A stretch of DNA of 44,747 nt from Betaproteobacteria bacterium (lineage in GTDB: Bacteria > Acidobacteriota > Terriglobia > Acidiferrales > UBA7541), in the NCBI GenBank assembly GCA_903970165.1, contig CAJCHZ010000009.1:1-44747 (forward strand). The letters are read 5' to 3'. Positions 1 through 8,621 of this stretch are shown here, one piece after another (within the stretch, counting starts at the first letter, position 1; each line of letters begins with the position of its first letter). Under the pieces are notes generated by a model. That model had not been told where the DNA came from. It saw nothing but the letters and a program-made list of their open reading frames with translations, and did not search any database. Position numbers and translations under genes: made by a program.

Positions 1-312
1 TCATCGGCCGGGGCCGCAACCGCCGTGGCTCTGGACAAACAGGCGGTGCCGCTCTTTTCCTCCGAAGAAGTGACAGATTTCCGGGGCCAGTGGGACGCGA
101 TCCAGGTCAACTTTGTGGATGAGCCACGCCAGGTAGTGGAGCAGGCGGACGGTCTTGTGGCCTTGACGATGAAACGATTGGCGGAGATGTTCGCAGCGGA
201 AAGAGCGAGACTCGAAGGCCAATGGGACCGGGGCGATAATGTCTCGACCGAGGATCTCCGTCTGGCCCTGCAGCGCTATAGGTCTTTCTTCGGCCGTCTC
301 CTATCGTTGTAA
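1..312 (+). CDS. C-terminal part of a conserved hypothetical protein
   Basis: The reading frame is open from the first base of the window and ends at TAA 310-312, so the gene probably starts upstream. A GTG at 25 could be read as a start, but no Shine-Dalgarno sequence precedes it and the codons before it (S-S-A-G-A-A-T-A) continue the frame. The visible 103 residues are charged and predicted helical, with segments such as VDEPRQVVEQADGLVALTMK and LRLALQRYRSFFGRLLSL. I recognise no catalytic motif. Its role is unknown. It is followed by two small stress/envelope genes on the same strand, after a 130-base gap. Confidence 0.6.
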   Translation, partial: SSAGAATAVALDKQAVPLFSSEEVTDFRGQWDAIQVNFVDEPRQVVEQADGLVALTMKRLAEMFAAERARLEGQWDRGDNVSTEDLRLALQRYRSFFGRLLSL

Positions 313-442
313 CAAAGCCGTGCCGGCAGGGACTACTCGGCGTTAAAGTTCCGGCAGATCGTCAGCGAGAAAGGTCGAACTTCTAGCCGCACGCCCGGAT
401 AGCTATTCGCTTTTTTCGGACATTTAAAACGTTGGGACAGAA

Positions 443-847
443 ATGAATGGAGTCGATCTCAAGTATAAACGATATCTTCTGGCCTTGGGGTTGCTCGCAC
501 TCAGCACGTCACTGTTGGCCGCGCTAGCCCCGCGACATCCTGATGCGCAGCATCCGGCGTCAGAAAGCGCCAAGATAGACGAGGATCGGACGGGCCCTAC
601 CGCGGATCAACAGAAGATGAATCCATCGGATCGCGCCATCACCCAGAAAATCCGGAAATCGATCCATCACGACAGGAGTCTCTCGAGGTACGGACGCAAC
701 ATCGCAATCTTCATGCAAGACGGCAAAGTTACACTCCGCGGGCCCGTGTGGTCTGAACAGGAGAAAGGCAACCTGGGGGCCAAGGCAGTAAGCGTGGCCG
801 GACAAGAAAACGTGAGTAATCAGCTGGAAGTCGCACCTTCGAAATAA
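443..847 (+). CDS. BON-domain protein, probably exported or membrane-anchored
   Basis: The protein is 134 residues long. Residues about 8-29 form a hydrophobic signal or anchor segment (LLALGLLALSTSLLAAL). A polar linker follows, then a single BON domain from about residue 62 to the end: helix with DRAITQKIRKSI, a strand with IAIFMQDGKVTLRGPV, and a second helix/strand ending NVSNQLEV. BON domains (as in OsmY) are known to bind phospholipid membranes and are often induced by osmotic or other envelope stress. The next gene, a GlsB-like membrane protein, is also a typical stress gene, so the pair may be co-regulated. The exact function is inferred only from the family. Confidence 0.8.
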   Translation: MNGVDLKYKRYLLALGLLALSTSLLAALAPRHPDAQHPASESAKIDEDRTGPTADQQKMNPSDRAITQKIRKSIHHDRSLSRYGRNIAIFMQDGKVTLRGPVWSEQEKGNLGAKAVSVAGQENVSNQLEVAPSK

Positions 848-896
848 CTGCGCAGAGTTCGTTTCGGAGGAGCCACCAAGAGATGGAGGAAAAAGT

Positions 897-1157
897 ATGT
901 TTCACTTAATCTGGTACCTTTTCATCGGTCTAATCTCGGGAGTTATCGCGAAATCGGTCATGCACGAGCACATGACGATGTTTTGGACGATCGTGCTTGG
1001 CATCATCGGATCGATCCTCGGCGGCGCGGTTACTCACATGTTTTCACGTCCCAAAAGCGAACGATATCATCCGGCCGGCCTGATCTTTTCCACGCTAGGC
1101 GCGATCCTTGTTCTCTTCCTTTGCTATAAGCTGAAGATTCGTTTTCCCCAGGTCTAG
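897..1157 (+). CDS. GlsB/YeaQ/YmgE family small membrane protein
   Basis: This is an 86-residue, very hydrophobic protein with three likely membrane helices (about residues 3-18, 27-48 and 60-80) and glycine motifs (GLISGVIAK, GIIGSILGG) typical of the transglycosylase-associated/YeaQ family. These small inner-membrane proteins are linked to general stress responses; no enzymatic activity is established for them. The ATG at 897 is well supported by a GGAGG at about 885-889, 7-8 bases upstream. It follows the BON-domain gene by 49 bases on the same strand and may be co-transcribed with it. Confidence 0.82.
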   Translation: MFHLIWYLFIGLISGVIAKSVMHEHMTMFWTIVLGIIGSILGGAVTHMFSRPKSERYHPAGLIFSTLGAILVLFLCYKLKIRFPQV

Positions 1158-1583
1158 TTCGCATTCCGATAAGGTGGTCGCGTCTCGGCCAGCTTGGAAT
1201 GCACTCACAGGACGAGTGCCATCTTGCCGAACGCTTGTCCGGCAGCACGTGCGGGACTTGTTGAGGGCCGCTGCTAGGAAGCTTATGTACTGTATTGAGT
1301 CGCGCGACGCGACTACTCTGTGAGAGCATCCCTTCCAAGTGCTTCGTGGCCTTGAACAAAAGCTGTCCAGAAATCGAATAGTCTGGCTACCTGTGAGCTG
1401 CTTCCATGCAAATAATCTCCTAGAACCCAATGGACCACTCAATTTCCAAATATCATTGCAGAGTTGCGTTCGGGAAGGTCGAGGGAGGAGGCGGAAATTG
1501 TCTGGATCAGCGTTCTTCCTGGACCCAGAAATTCTGGCGTATGGCCGCGCTTGCACGCCACACCCATACGCGGGCACGTCCAT
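1158..1583. other. Intergenic stretch without a recognised gene
   Basis: Open frames exist here on both strands, but they are short, lack Shine-Dalgarno sequences and do not resemble known proteins. The region separates the plus-strand GlsB-like gene from the 3' end of the minus-strand YXWGXW gene, so it is a convergent spacer. A hairpin at its right edge is listed separately. I see no RNA gene or mobile element in it. Confidence 0.5.
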
Positions 1584-1614
1584 CCGGCTGGCCGATTCGA
1601 ATTCGACCAGCCGG
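1584..1614 (-). terminator. Hairpin downstream of the YXWGXW gene
   Basis: CCGGCTGG at 1584-1591 pairs perfectly with CCAGCCGG at 1607-1614. The loop holds the palindrome TCGAATTCGA (1597-1606). It lies 17 bases beyond the stop codon of the minus-strand gene. There is no T run on either side, so it may be an RNA-stabilising or bidirectional hairpin, not a classical rho-independent terminator. Confidence 0.4.
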
Positions 1615-1631
1615 GTTACGTGCGGCTCGAT

Positions 1632-2774
1632 CTAGACGGCTGGCTTGCCTTTTTCTGCTGGCTTTGGCGCAGCGGTCTGGTGGGTTGGTTGCTGGCGTTG
1701 CTGCAACTGTTGTTGCTGCTGCGTGTGTTTTTGCGCCAGTTGTTCCGTCTGCTGCTGATGCTTCTGCTCGAGCGGCTGTTGCTTCGCCTCATTGGCCGGT
1801 TTTTGCGGCAGGCGCTGATGATCCTGTTCTTGTTTTGTTTGCAGTGTCTGGCGTTCCTTAGCCTGCTGCGCTTGGAGCTTGTCCTGTTGCTGCTGATACT
1901 TCTTGTCTGTCTTCGGATTGCCAGTGCTGGGAGCGGCGGCACGTTCCGCTGGCTGAATATCCTTAGCATGGACTACGGCGCTCGGACGATTCGTGTCGGC
2001 GGCAGAACGGGAATTGTTTTCTGCTGCAGCAGGGGCGGTGTGAACTGCGCCACCTTCTTTGGCGGCTACTGCGCCGCTTTCTTTAAAGGCGCCTGGCTTG
2101 GACGTGGCCGCGATGGGCGGTTTGCCATGGTTGGCGGAGGCGCGTAGCTCAGGATTGGCGCGAGCGGCTTGGACATGCTCGGTCTGCGCCGCGACGGGTG
2201 CCATGTGCTTTTCGTTTGCGAAAGCTTCTTGCTGTGCAGTGGCACGCACGTTTACGCCGCCGGTGCCGCCGTTGAAGCTGACACGATTGACGACTGTGGT
2301 GTTCTCTATTCTCGTGTTGTAAACGTTCCGGTTGATGCTGACGTTCACATGGCTATACGATTGGTTGTAGAAGAAGTGCCCATTGTCCCAGCGGCCGCCA
2401 TCGTAACCGTTGCCAAAATAACCAAACCCATAACTGATTCCGCCGTAGAAGCCTACTTCTGTTCCCCAGTACCCTTCGTGGAAGAGGTACGCGTTGTCGC
2501 CCCAACCCCAGTAGCCAGGAGTCCAGAGATAGCCGGGTTCGGGAGCCATGACCCACGTGCCAGGAACCCAAAAATAATCGTCGTCACCGTAAGACCAATA
2601 GCCAGGAGTCCAGAGATAGCCATCTTCGGGGCAGATAGGCTGGTCATAGACCGGTAATTCGGGCGGGGCAATCCTGATCGATACGCCAAAACCAACTTGG
2701 GCGGACGAAGCCGCCGAGATGGCTAGCAACACCAAAGCGAACAACAACGAACGAATAGACAAGATAAAACGCAT
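1632..2774 (-). CDS. YXWGXW-repeat secreted protein with glutamine-rich C-terminus
   Basis: The protein has 380 residues. An N-terminal signal peptide (about 1-25, ending ISAASSAQ) points to export. Residues about 45-115 carry several aromatic YLWTPGYW / YFWVPGTW / YLWTPGYWGWG repeats, the hallmark of the YXWGXW (WXXGXW) family, whose function is unknown. A glycine/tyrosine-rich segment (FYGGISYGFGYFGNGYDGG) and an asparagine-rich strand region follow. From about residue 285 the sequence becomes a low-complexity, Gln/Lys-rich, probably coiled-coil tail. The start ATG is preceded by AAGGAA. It is transcribed in the same direction as the TonB receptor gene upstream but 314 bases away, so an independent unit is likely. 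Confidence 0.8.
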   Translation of the reverse strand: MRFILSIRSLLFALVLLAISAASSAQVGFGVSIRIAPPELPVYDQPICPEDGYLWTPGYWSYGDDDYFWVPGTWVMAPEPGYLWTPGYWGWGDNAYLFHEGYWGTEVGFYGGISYGFGYFGNGYDGGRWDNGHFFYNQSYSHVNVSINRNVYNTRIENTTVVNRVSFNGGTGGVNVRATAQQEAFANEKHMAPVAAQTEHVQAARANPELRASANHGKPPIAATSKPGAFKESGAVAAKEGGAVHTAPAAAENNSRSAADTNRPSAVVHAKDIQPAERAAAPSTGNPKTDKKYQQQQDKLQAQQAKERQTLQTKQEQDHQRLPQKPANEAKQQPLEQKHQQQTEQLAQKHTQQQQQLQQRQQPTHQTAAPKPAEKGKPAV

Positions 2775-3088
2775 CGTGGTTCCTTCTGCCTAATGACCTT
2801 CCGCTTCGGAGAGTTCCATCAGGTCAACTACGCTCAATCTCTAAGATCTGCGATCCGACGACTTGCTCTGTGAAGCAACATTCGAGATTTGCGCAAACGA
2901 AGTCAGCGCGTCTCCCTTGTGCCAGTATAGAAATGTCGAATCTGCAATGCTGTAAGGTATTGCACATGGAGTTGTTCTGTATGGAGGCAGGAGCACGTAC
3001 AACGCGCTCCTCGTTGACTGACAACAGAGGCCAAGCGATCCACTCCTCATGGCTCTTCTGATTCCACCTCTTTGATTGAAATGCGAGC
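2775..3088. other. Intergenic region between two minus-strand genes
   Basis: These 314 bases lie between the end of the first TonB receptor gene and the start of the YXWGXW gene. They should contain the promoter and leader of the YXWGXW gene. A few short open frames occur on both strands, but none has a convincing ribosome binding site or a recognisable product. No strong terminator hairpin is visible after the receptor gene. Confidence 0.5.
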
Positions 3089-6000
3089 CTAGAACTCCAG
3101 CCGCAATTGAAATGCGATCATGCGGGGCGTGCTGTCACCGCCCAAACCTACGCCAAGCAAGCCGGTCGGCGGGGATGTCGCTGAACTCAGCGCTCCAAAC
3201 CCAGTCTGCGTAGAGGGCTTTCCCGGAATGCCGGCCAGCACCCTACTCGGAAGCGCGAAATTTGGATGGTTGAAGACATTGAAGAACTGTGTGTCAAAGC
3301 GCATCTTCACACGCTCGGTCAAGGGAAACCACTTTGTGAGGTAGAAGTCACTCCAGGTGAAATCGGGGCCACGCAGGGCGTTGCGGCCGAGTGCTCCGAA
3401 CTGACAATTCTCGGGAGTGTCGGGATTCAGATTGTTCGGGTTGCTGGGGTCAAAACACTTACCAGTGCTCGGGTCAACGGTCGAGACAAATGCATTCGGA
3501 TTGAGCCATTGCACTGTGCCCGGTTGTGTGACGCCCGGAATCGGATGATGTTCATAGAGCGGCACGCCGGGAACAACACTTGCGAACTGTGGTCCACTGC
3601 CGTTCACGATCCCATTTCCATTTGCCGAATAAGGCATGCTCAACACCGAGAACGGAACCCCGCTATGCCAAAACCAGGTCCCCGATACTTGCCAGCCGTT
3701 CAGTGCGTAGCCGAGAGTCCGGTTTCGAACCTTCAACGGCAACTGATAAACATACTGAGCGTTGAGACTGTTGCGGATGTCATAATCGCAAGGACCGTAG
3801 TCACGAGCCAGATCTCCCGGCAGGGGCGACAAGATCCCTCCCGACGAGAATTGCAGGAATCCGCCGTTCGAGACCGTATCCATGCAGCGGCTCCAGGTGT
3901 AATTGATCTGTCCCATCAAGCCGTGGCCCAGCCGCTTCATCGCGGTCATTTGCAATCCGTCGTAGTGACTGTTTGCACCGGTAGATAATTGCGTGACAGC
4001 CCCGAATCGAGGGTCGGTAGGTTCTTCATAGGGAAAGGGCGCAAAGCACCCTGAGCAGACCGTCTGATAACCGTTCACTTGCGTCAGATAAGGCTGGTTC
4101 AGCGCACGCGTTCCAACGTATTGGGCACGAATGCTTCCCGTCGATCCCAACTGTTGTTCCAGGCCGAGACTCCACTCCATGAAATACGGCGCGTGAAGTT
4201 CCCCATTTGGCACCGCCGTGATGGCCACCGGAGGGAGGCACGTTGCGGGATTAGCTTGTGCCGACGCGCAGGAAAGCTCGCCCGACGCAAATCCGGAACT
4301 GAACGTATGATTGGCAGCCCCCGTATCATCAATCGCACTATTCGGCACTCCTGGTGCGATGGCTGTGCCGCCCACTGATCCAAGAAGCCCGCCCTGAAAT
4401 GTTTTCACATAGGGTGGGTTGAAGCCCACTTCGTCGGCCACGCTGCCGGGCAGGATGTCACTGAAAATCCCGAACCCCGCACGCAGCACGGTCTTAGGTT
4501 CAAACTGCCAGGCGATGGCCGTTCTGGGCTGCAGGATGGCCCATGGCGTAGAGGAAAATACATTGCCAAGATGGGTTTGGATCGCCGCGTTCAGCGGCAG
4601 ATTCACATTGTGCGAAATGGAATCAAAAGAGCCGTACAGTCGCGCGATTTCTTCATGCGGATTCAATGGGTTGGAGTTCAACGTGTCCCGAATCCCAAAG
4701 GTCCACGTCAGCTTCTTCGTCAATTTCCAAGTGTCCTGCGCGTACAAGTCGAGATTCAGGAAGTCGAAGGGTTGGTTGGCCGAAGTCGCAAAAGTTTCCG
4801 ACGCCGTGGACGCCACCCCATAAATGAATTGCGGCAGTGTGGTGTAGGTCACCGTCGGGACCAAGCCCTCGCCGAAATCATAATCGTTCAGGCGCAGGAT
4901 TCGTATGTTGGTGCCAAACCGCAACTCATGCGCTCCATGGCTCCAAGCCAGGTTGTCATTGATGAAGAACCGGGAAGCGCGTCTTCCCTGAACCCACGTA
5001 TTGTCGAGCCCGCCGAGGGTTGTGAACGGGGCATTTGCTCCGCTGCCTTGCAAGACAATGGGCAACGCGGAAAGTGTCTTCTGCAAATCCGCTGGCCCGA
5101 AGACACTTTCGTACCACGAAAATGCCGGATTGAAGTAGTTCACCACATTCTGTGAAAAAACGTGCGTATAGCCCGCGGCGAAGGAGTAGAGCGGCTGAGG
5201 GGAAACCGCATCGAACAAAGGGTTGATGGGATCGGTGTAGGCCGCTTGCAGCCCGGTGTCCGCCTGAAAGCGATACCAGGTGGTGTTCTTTTCATTGATG
5301 TTGTAATCGATTCGAGCCGTCTGCACCTGTTCATGGTCGTCGCTCGAATGCGAAACGCTTTGCCGATTAGCGCAGCCATTTCCGTCATTTGGCATCGCCG
5401 CCGCAACTCCACCAACATCGAACGGACAGCCAAGCACCGCGAGCGGCGTTCCGCTCGTATTTCCGTACAGCGAGAACATTCTCTGATAGAACGGCACGGA
5501 TTGCAGTGATGGCTGATAGACCGACCCCGTGATGGAATCGGTGCCTCCCAAAGGGAGTTGCTGTAAAACGTAGTTCTGGAACGCCGCGGTTGGGACAGTA
5601 GTGGCCGTAACAATGGGCAGTGCAATCCGAACCCACTCGCTATCGAAGAAGAAAAACAGCTTGTCGCGGGCCACCGGCCCACCCACACTGCCCCCGAAAT
5701 GGTTTACCGTCGATCGCGGTTTTGCGTTTCCAGGTGTGGAATTCGTGAAATAGTCGGCGGCGTTGAACTTCGAACCGTTCCACAGCTCATACAAGTTCCC
5801 GTGAAACTGTTTCGAGCCCGATTTTGTAACGTAGTTGACTTGCGAGGCCCCATAGCGCCCTTCGTCCACGGTATAAGACAGCGTGTTGACCGTCGCTTCC
5901 GAAATGGAATTCAATCCAAGGACTAGGTTTGTCGAGAGGCCGCTGTTCAGATTCGTCAGCGGATCATTCGTTTCCAAGCCGTCGACGATGTAACCGTTCG

Positions 6001-6586
6001 AGAGAGCAGGCAGCCCATTAAACTCCACATTGCCGTACCCATTCGATCCGCCCACAAAATCATTGCTGCTTCCGGCCGTGTTGATCAAGGCGCCTGCCGC
6101 AAACTGCAGCGGGTAGGTTAGGTCACCGCCAGGATTGGGAAGGTCTTCCAGCGCGTGCGCATTCAGAGTGGTGGAAGTATTCGCATTTTCCGGGTTGAGG
6201 ATCGGTGCTTCGCTGCTGATTTCCACGCTCTGATTGGACCGCGCAATCTTAAGAAGGAAATCGACCGTTTGCTTCTGGCCCAGCGCCGAAGTCACCCCGT
6301 AATTTTTCTGCGATTCAAAACCCTCCGCTTCCACGTTGACCGCATAAGGACCCGGCTTCAGTTGCGGAAAGTTGAATCGGCCGGAGTCGTCGGTTTTCGC
6401 GCTGCGCTTCTGCCCAGTTTCCTCATTCGTGATTGTGACCGTAGCATTAGGAACCGCCGCGCCGCTGGCATCGCTCACTTGGCCGACAATCGCGCTGGTA
6501 GTTTCACCCTGGGAGAAGGTGACTTTGGGCAACAGAAAATGAAACCAGCCGACAATAACAAATATCGAAAGAACCGAACGCAGCAT
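3089..6586 (-). CDS. Oar-like TonB-dependent receptor with carboxypeptidase-regulatory-like domain
   Basis: From ATG 6586 the product has 1165 residues. An N-terminal signal segment (MLRSVLSIFVIVGWFHFLLP) is followed by a carboxypeptidase-regulatory-like beta-sandwich (about 30-115; IVGQVSDASGAAVPNATVTI, then DDSGRFNFPQLKPGPYAVNV), a plug region (about 140-260; FNGLPALSNGYIVDGLETND, VNYVTKSGSKQFHGNLYELW) and a long outer-membrane barrel that ends in phenylalanine (FQLRLEF). This layout is typical of acidobacterial Oar-type receptors, thought to import oligosaccharides or other large substrates across the outer membrane. The frame also allows GTG at 6610, but GGAG lies 8-9 bases before ATG 6586. 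No TonB box is obvious. The substrate cannot be read from the sequence; the divergent isomerase-like gene hints at a sugar. Confidence 0.9.
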   Translation of the reverse strand: MLRSVLSIFVIVGWFHFLLPKVTFSQGETTSAIVGQVSDASGAAVPNATVTITNEETGQKRSAKTDDSGRFNFPQLKPGPYAVNVEAEGFESQKNYGVTSALGQKQTVDFLLKIARSNQSVEISSEAPILNPENANTSTTLNAHALEDLPNPGGDLTYPLQFAAGALINTAGSSNDFVGGSNGYGNVEFNGLPALSNGYIVDGLETNDPLTNLNSGLSTNLVLGLNSISEATVNTLSYTVDEGRYGASQVNYVTKSGSKQFHGNLYELWNGSKFNAADYFTNSTPGNAKPRSTVNHFGGSVGGPVARDKLFFFFDSEWVRIALPIVTATTVPTAAFQNYVLQQLPLGGTDSITGSVYQPSLQSVPFYQRMFSLYGNTSGTPLAVLGCPFDVGGVAAAMPNDGNGCANRQSVSHSSDDHEQVQTARIDYNINEKNTTWYRFQADTGLQAAYTDPINPLFDAVSPQPLYSFAAGYTHVFSQNVVNYFNPAFSWYESVFGPADLQKTLSALPIVLQGSGANAPFTTLGGLDNTWVQGRRASRFFINDNLAWSHGAHELRFGTNIRILRLNDYDFGEGLVPTVTYTTLPQFIYGVASTASETFATSANQPFDFLNLDLYAQDTWKLTKKLTWTFGIRDTLNSNPLNPHEEIARLYGSFDSISHNVNLPLNAAIQTHLGNVFSSTPWAILQPRTAIAWQFEPKTVLRAGFGIFSDILPGSVADEVGFNPPYVKTFQGGLLGSVGGTAIAPGVPNSAIDDTGAANHTFSSGFASGELSCASAQANPATCLPPVAITAVPNGELHAPYFMEWSLGLEQQLGSTGSIRAQYVGTRALNQPYLTQVNGYQTVCSGCFAPFPYEEPTDPRFGAVTQLSTGANSHYDGLQMTAMKRLGHGLMGQINYTWSRCMDTVSNGGFLQFSSGGILSPLPGDLARDYGPCDYDIRNSLNAQYVYQLPLKVRNRTLGYALNGWQVSGTWFWHSGVPFSVLSMPYSANGNGIVNGSGPQFASVVPGVPLYEHHPIPGVTQPGTVQWLNPNAFVSTVDPSTGKCFDPSNPNNLNPDTPENCQFGALGRNALRGPDFTWSDFYLTKWFPLTERVKMRFDTQFFNVFNHPNFALPSRVLAGIPGKPSTQTGFGALSSATSPPTGLLGVGLGGDSTPRMIAFQLRLEF

Positions 6587-6637
6587 GGTTATTGCTCCGG
6601 TCTCGTTCACTTGGACCGTTCGTAGAATTAACCTTAC

Positions 6638-6654
6638 TTAATATAGAGTATTAA
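6638..6654. promoter_or_regulatory. AT-rich inverted repeat in the divergent promoter region
   Basis: TTAATA at 6638-6643 and TATTAA at 6649-6654 form a perfect 6-base inverted repeat with a 5-base spacer. It sits 52 bases upstream of the TonB receptor start and about 170 bases upstream of the isomerase-like gene, in an AT-rich island within GC-rich DNA. It could be a repressor or activator site, or simply part of a promoter -10 region. No regulator gene lies next to it. Confidence 0.3.
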
Positions 6655-6825
6655 CGCAAGTGAATAAAGTAGTGAGGGCGAATCTAATTGGTTGACGAGC
6701 TTCGGCTGGGTCAATTCGCGATGAAGTGTGATGACGGGCTAACCGGCATTCTGTGTTTACACGATTCGTCAAAAAGTCTGGTATCGTCTGGGGGCGAATC
6801 CTTTTTTTTCCGGGAGCTGAGTTCC

Positions 6826-7785
6826 ATGAAAATTGGCGTGTTTTCTGTTCTGCTGGCGGACTTGCCGCTGGAAACTGCTTTGCAAAAGATTGCTGCGCTT
6901 AACATTCGAACAGTGGAATTGGGGACTGGCAACTATCCGGGGGACGCGCATTGCAAGCTGTCCATGCTGGATGAGCCCGCGAAGCTGGCGGAGTTCAAGA
7001 AAAAATTGGACGACGCGGGATTTCAAGTGAGCGCGTTGAGTTGCCATGGCAACGCGCTGCATCCGGATCCGGCGCACGCCCGGCAGCACCGCGACGTGAG
7101 CCGGAAGACCATTTTGCTAGCGGAGAAATTGGGCATACCTGTTGTTGTAGATTTCAGCGGATGTCCCGGGGATTCGCCAATAGCGAAAAAACCGAACTGG
7201 GTGACGTGTCCGTGGCCTCCCGATTATCTGGAGATTCTCAAGTGGCAGTGGGACGACGTGGTGGCCCCTTACTGGAAGGAACATGCGAAATTTGCGGCCG
7301 ACCACGGCGTCAAAATTGCCGTCGAGATGCATCCGGGTTTTGTCGTCTACAACCCGGAGACACTACTCCGATTGCGTGCGATTGCCGGGCCGCAGATTGG
7401 CTGCAATTACGATCCCAGCCACATGTTCTGGCAAGGTATCGATCCGGTGCAGGCGATTCGCGTGCTCGGCGATTCGATTTTTCATGTGCACGCGAAAGAT
7501 ACGCAGATTTATGATGCCAACCTGCCGCTGCGAGGAGTTTTAGACACCAATCACTATTCCGATGTGCGCAACCGCTCGTGGGTGTTTCGCACCTGCGGAT
7601 ACGGGCATAGCGCGGCTTGGTGGAAGGAGTTTATATCCACTCTAAGAATGTTTGGCTACGACGGGACGCTATCCATCGAACATGAGGACGGCTTGATGTC
7701 GGCGGGCGAGGGACTTCGCAAAGCGGCGGAATTCCTGAACGAGATTGTCATTAGCGAACAGCCTGGCGCGGCCTGGTGGGCTTGA
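6826..7785 (+). CDS. Sugar phosphate isomerase/epimerase family protein (TIM barrel)
   Basis: The product is a 319-residue xylose-isomerase-like TIM barrel. Candidate metal ligands occur in the expected order: Glu167 (AVEMHP), Asp196 and His199 (YDPSHM), His222 (HVHAKD) and Glu285 (SIEHED). The family includes epimerases, isomerases and endonuclease IV-like folds acting on sugars or inositols, so the substrate is not defined. The frame is open back to a GTG-like start at 6688, but homologous sequence begins at MKIGVFSVLL and GGAG lies about ten bases before ATG 6826, so I use that start. It is divergent from the first TonB receptor gene, and the pair may form a carbohydrate uptake and conversion unit. 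Confidence 0.88.
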   Translation: MKIGVFSVLLADLPLETALQKIAALNIRTVELGTGNYPGDAHCKLSMLDEPAKLAEFKKKLDDAGFQVSALSCHGNALHPDPAHARQHRDVSRKTILLAEKLGIPVVVDFSGCPGDSPIAKKPNWVTCPWPPDYLEILKWQWDDVVAPYWKEHAKFAADHGVKIAVEMHPGFVVYNPETLLRLRAIAGPQIGCNYDPSHMFWQGIDPVQAIRVLGDSIFHVHAKDTQIYDANLPLRGVLDTNHYSDVRNRSWVFRTCGYGHSAAWWKEFISTLRMFGYDGTLSIEHEDGLMSAGEGLRKAAEFLNEIVISEQPGAAWWA

Positions 7786-7848
7786 GACCATCGCGCGAGT
7801 TGCTGAATCTTAGTGCGGGCAAAGCAGCGGACCGATGCACGCTGACAC

Positions 7849-7877
7849 CTGCCTAACTCTTGGGCTGCCTAACTCTT
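7849..7877. repeat. Two direct 13-base repeats at the 3' end of the response regulator gene
   Basis: CTGCCTAACTCTT occurs at 7849-7861 and again at 7865-7877, a 16-base period. The second copy contains the stop codon of the response regulator (7869-7871); the first repeats the last codons and stop just downstream. It looks like a small slippage duplication. Confidence 0.6.
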
Positions 7878-8621
7878 TTTGCTTTTGCTCGGGTTTGCTT
7901 CGAAGCGGTAGCCCACCCCTCGAACGGTGAGCAAATAACGCGGCTTGGAAGGCTCGTCTTCAATATAGCGGCGCAAACGCACTACGAAATTATCGATAGC
8001 CCGCGTGTCCGTGTCCTCGTGCAAATCCCACACCTCTTGCAGGATTTGCTTGCGAGAGACAGGGCGTCCGCTGTTTTTGATTAGAAAGCAGAGCAAATCC
8101 GATTCCATCATGGTCAGCGGGATGACTTGCTTGCCTACGCGCAACTGCAAATTCTGAAAGTCGACGATCTTGTCATCGAAGCGGAATGGCTGTGGTGGGT
8201 CTGCAATTGGCTCAGGTTCTTTTGCTGGGCCAGTTTCGGAAGCACTCTGCCAATTTTTGCGGCGTAAGAGGCTCTCGACTCGCGCAATCAGAATGGCGAG
8301 ATTGAAAGGCTTTGGCAGGTAGTCATCGGCGCCGGATTCGAATCCTTTCAAAACGTCCTCGGGGCGGGCGCGCGCCGTGAGCATGAGCAACGGAGTATAG
8401 TTTTCCGCTTTGCGCAACTCGCGGGCCACAAAAAATCCGTCTTTTCCCGGAAGCATGACGTCCAGAACGAGCGCGTCGAAGTTTTCGCGGTCTTTCACCA
8501 GTCGCTGGAGCGCTTCCTCGCCGCTATCCGCAATTTCTATGGCGTGGCCTTCCGCCTCAAGATTGAAGCGGAGCCCTTCTGCCAGATGCGCCTCGTCTTC
8601 GACAATAAGAATGCGGCTCAA
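7869..8621 (-). CDS. OmpR/PhoB-family response regulator
   Basis: The protein has 250 residues. The receiver domain (about 1-120) has the acidic pocket VEDE (8-10), phosphoacceptor Asp54 (LVLDVMLPG), Thr82 and Lys104 (YLPKPF). A proline/glutamate-rich linker of about 25 residues follows. A winged-helix DNA-binding domain fills about 150-245, with the conserved ending RYLLTVRGVGYRF. Its start overlaps the histidine kinase stop by four bases (ATGA at 8618-8621), so the two are translationally coupled. It probably controls transcription in response to the partner kinase; target genes are unknown, but the desaturase gene upstream is a candidate. Confidence 0.93.
   Translation of the reverse strand: MSRILIVEDEAHLAEGLRFNLEAEGHAIEIADSGEEALQRLVKDRENFDALVLDVMLPGKDGFFVARELRKAENYTPLLMLTARARPEDVLKGFESGADDYLPKPFNLAILIARVESLLRRKNWQSASETGPAKEPEPIADPPQPFRFDDKIVDFQNLQLRVGKQVIPLTMMESDLLCFLIKNSGRPVSRKQILQEVWDLHEDTDTRAIDNFVVRLRRYIEDEPSKPRYLLTVRGVGYRFEANPSKSKKS

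Noticed and set aside
1464..2147. Leucine-rich plus-strand frame of 227 residues
   Set aside because: The leucine richness comes from reading the Gln-rich tail of the minus-strand YXWGXW gene in reverse complement.
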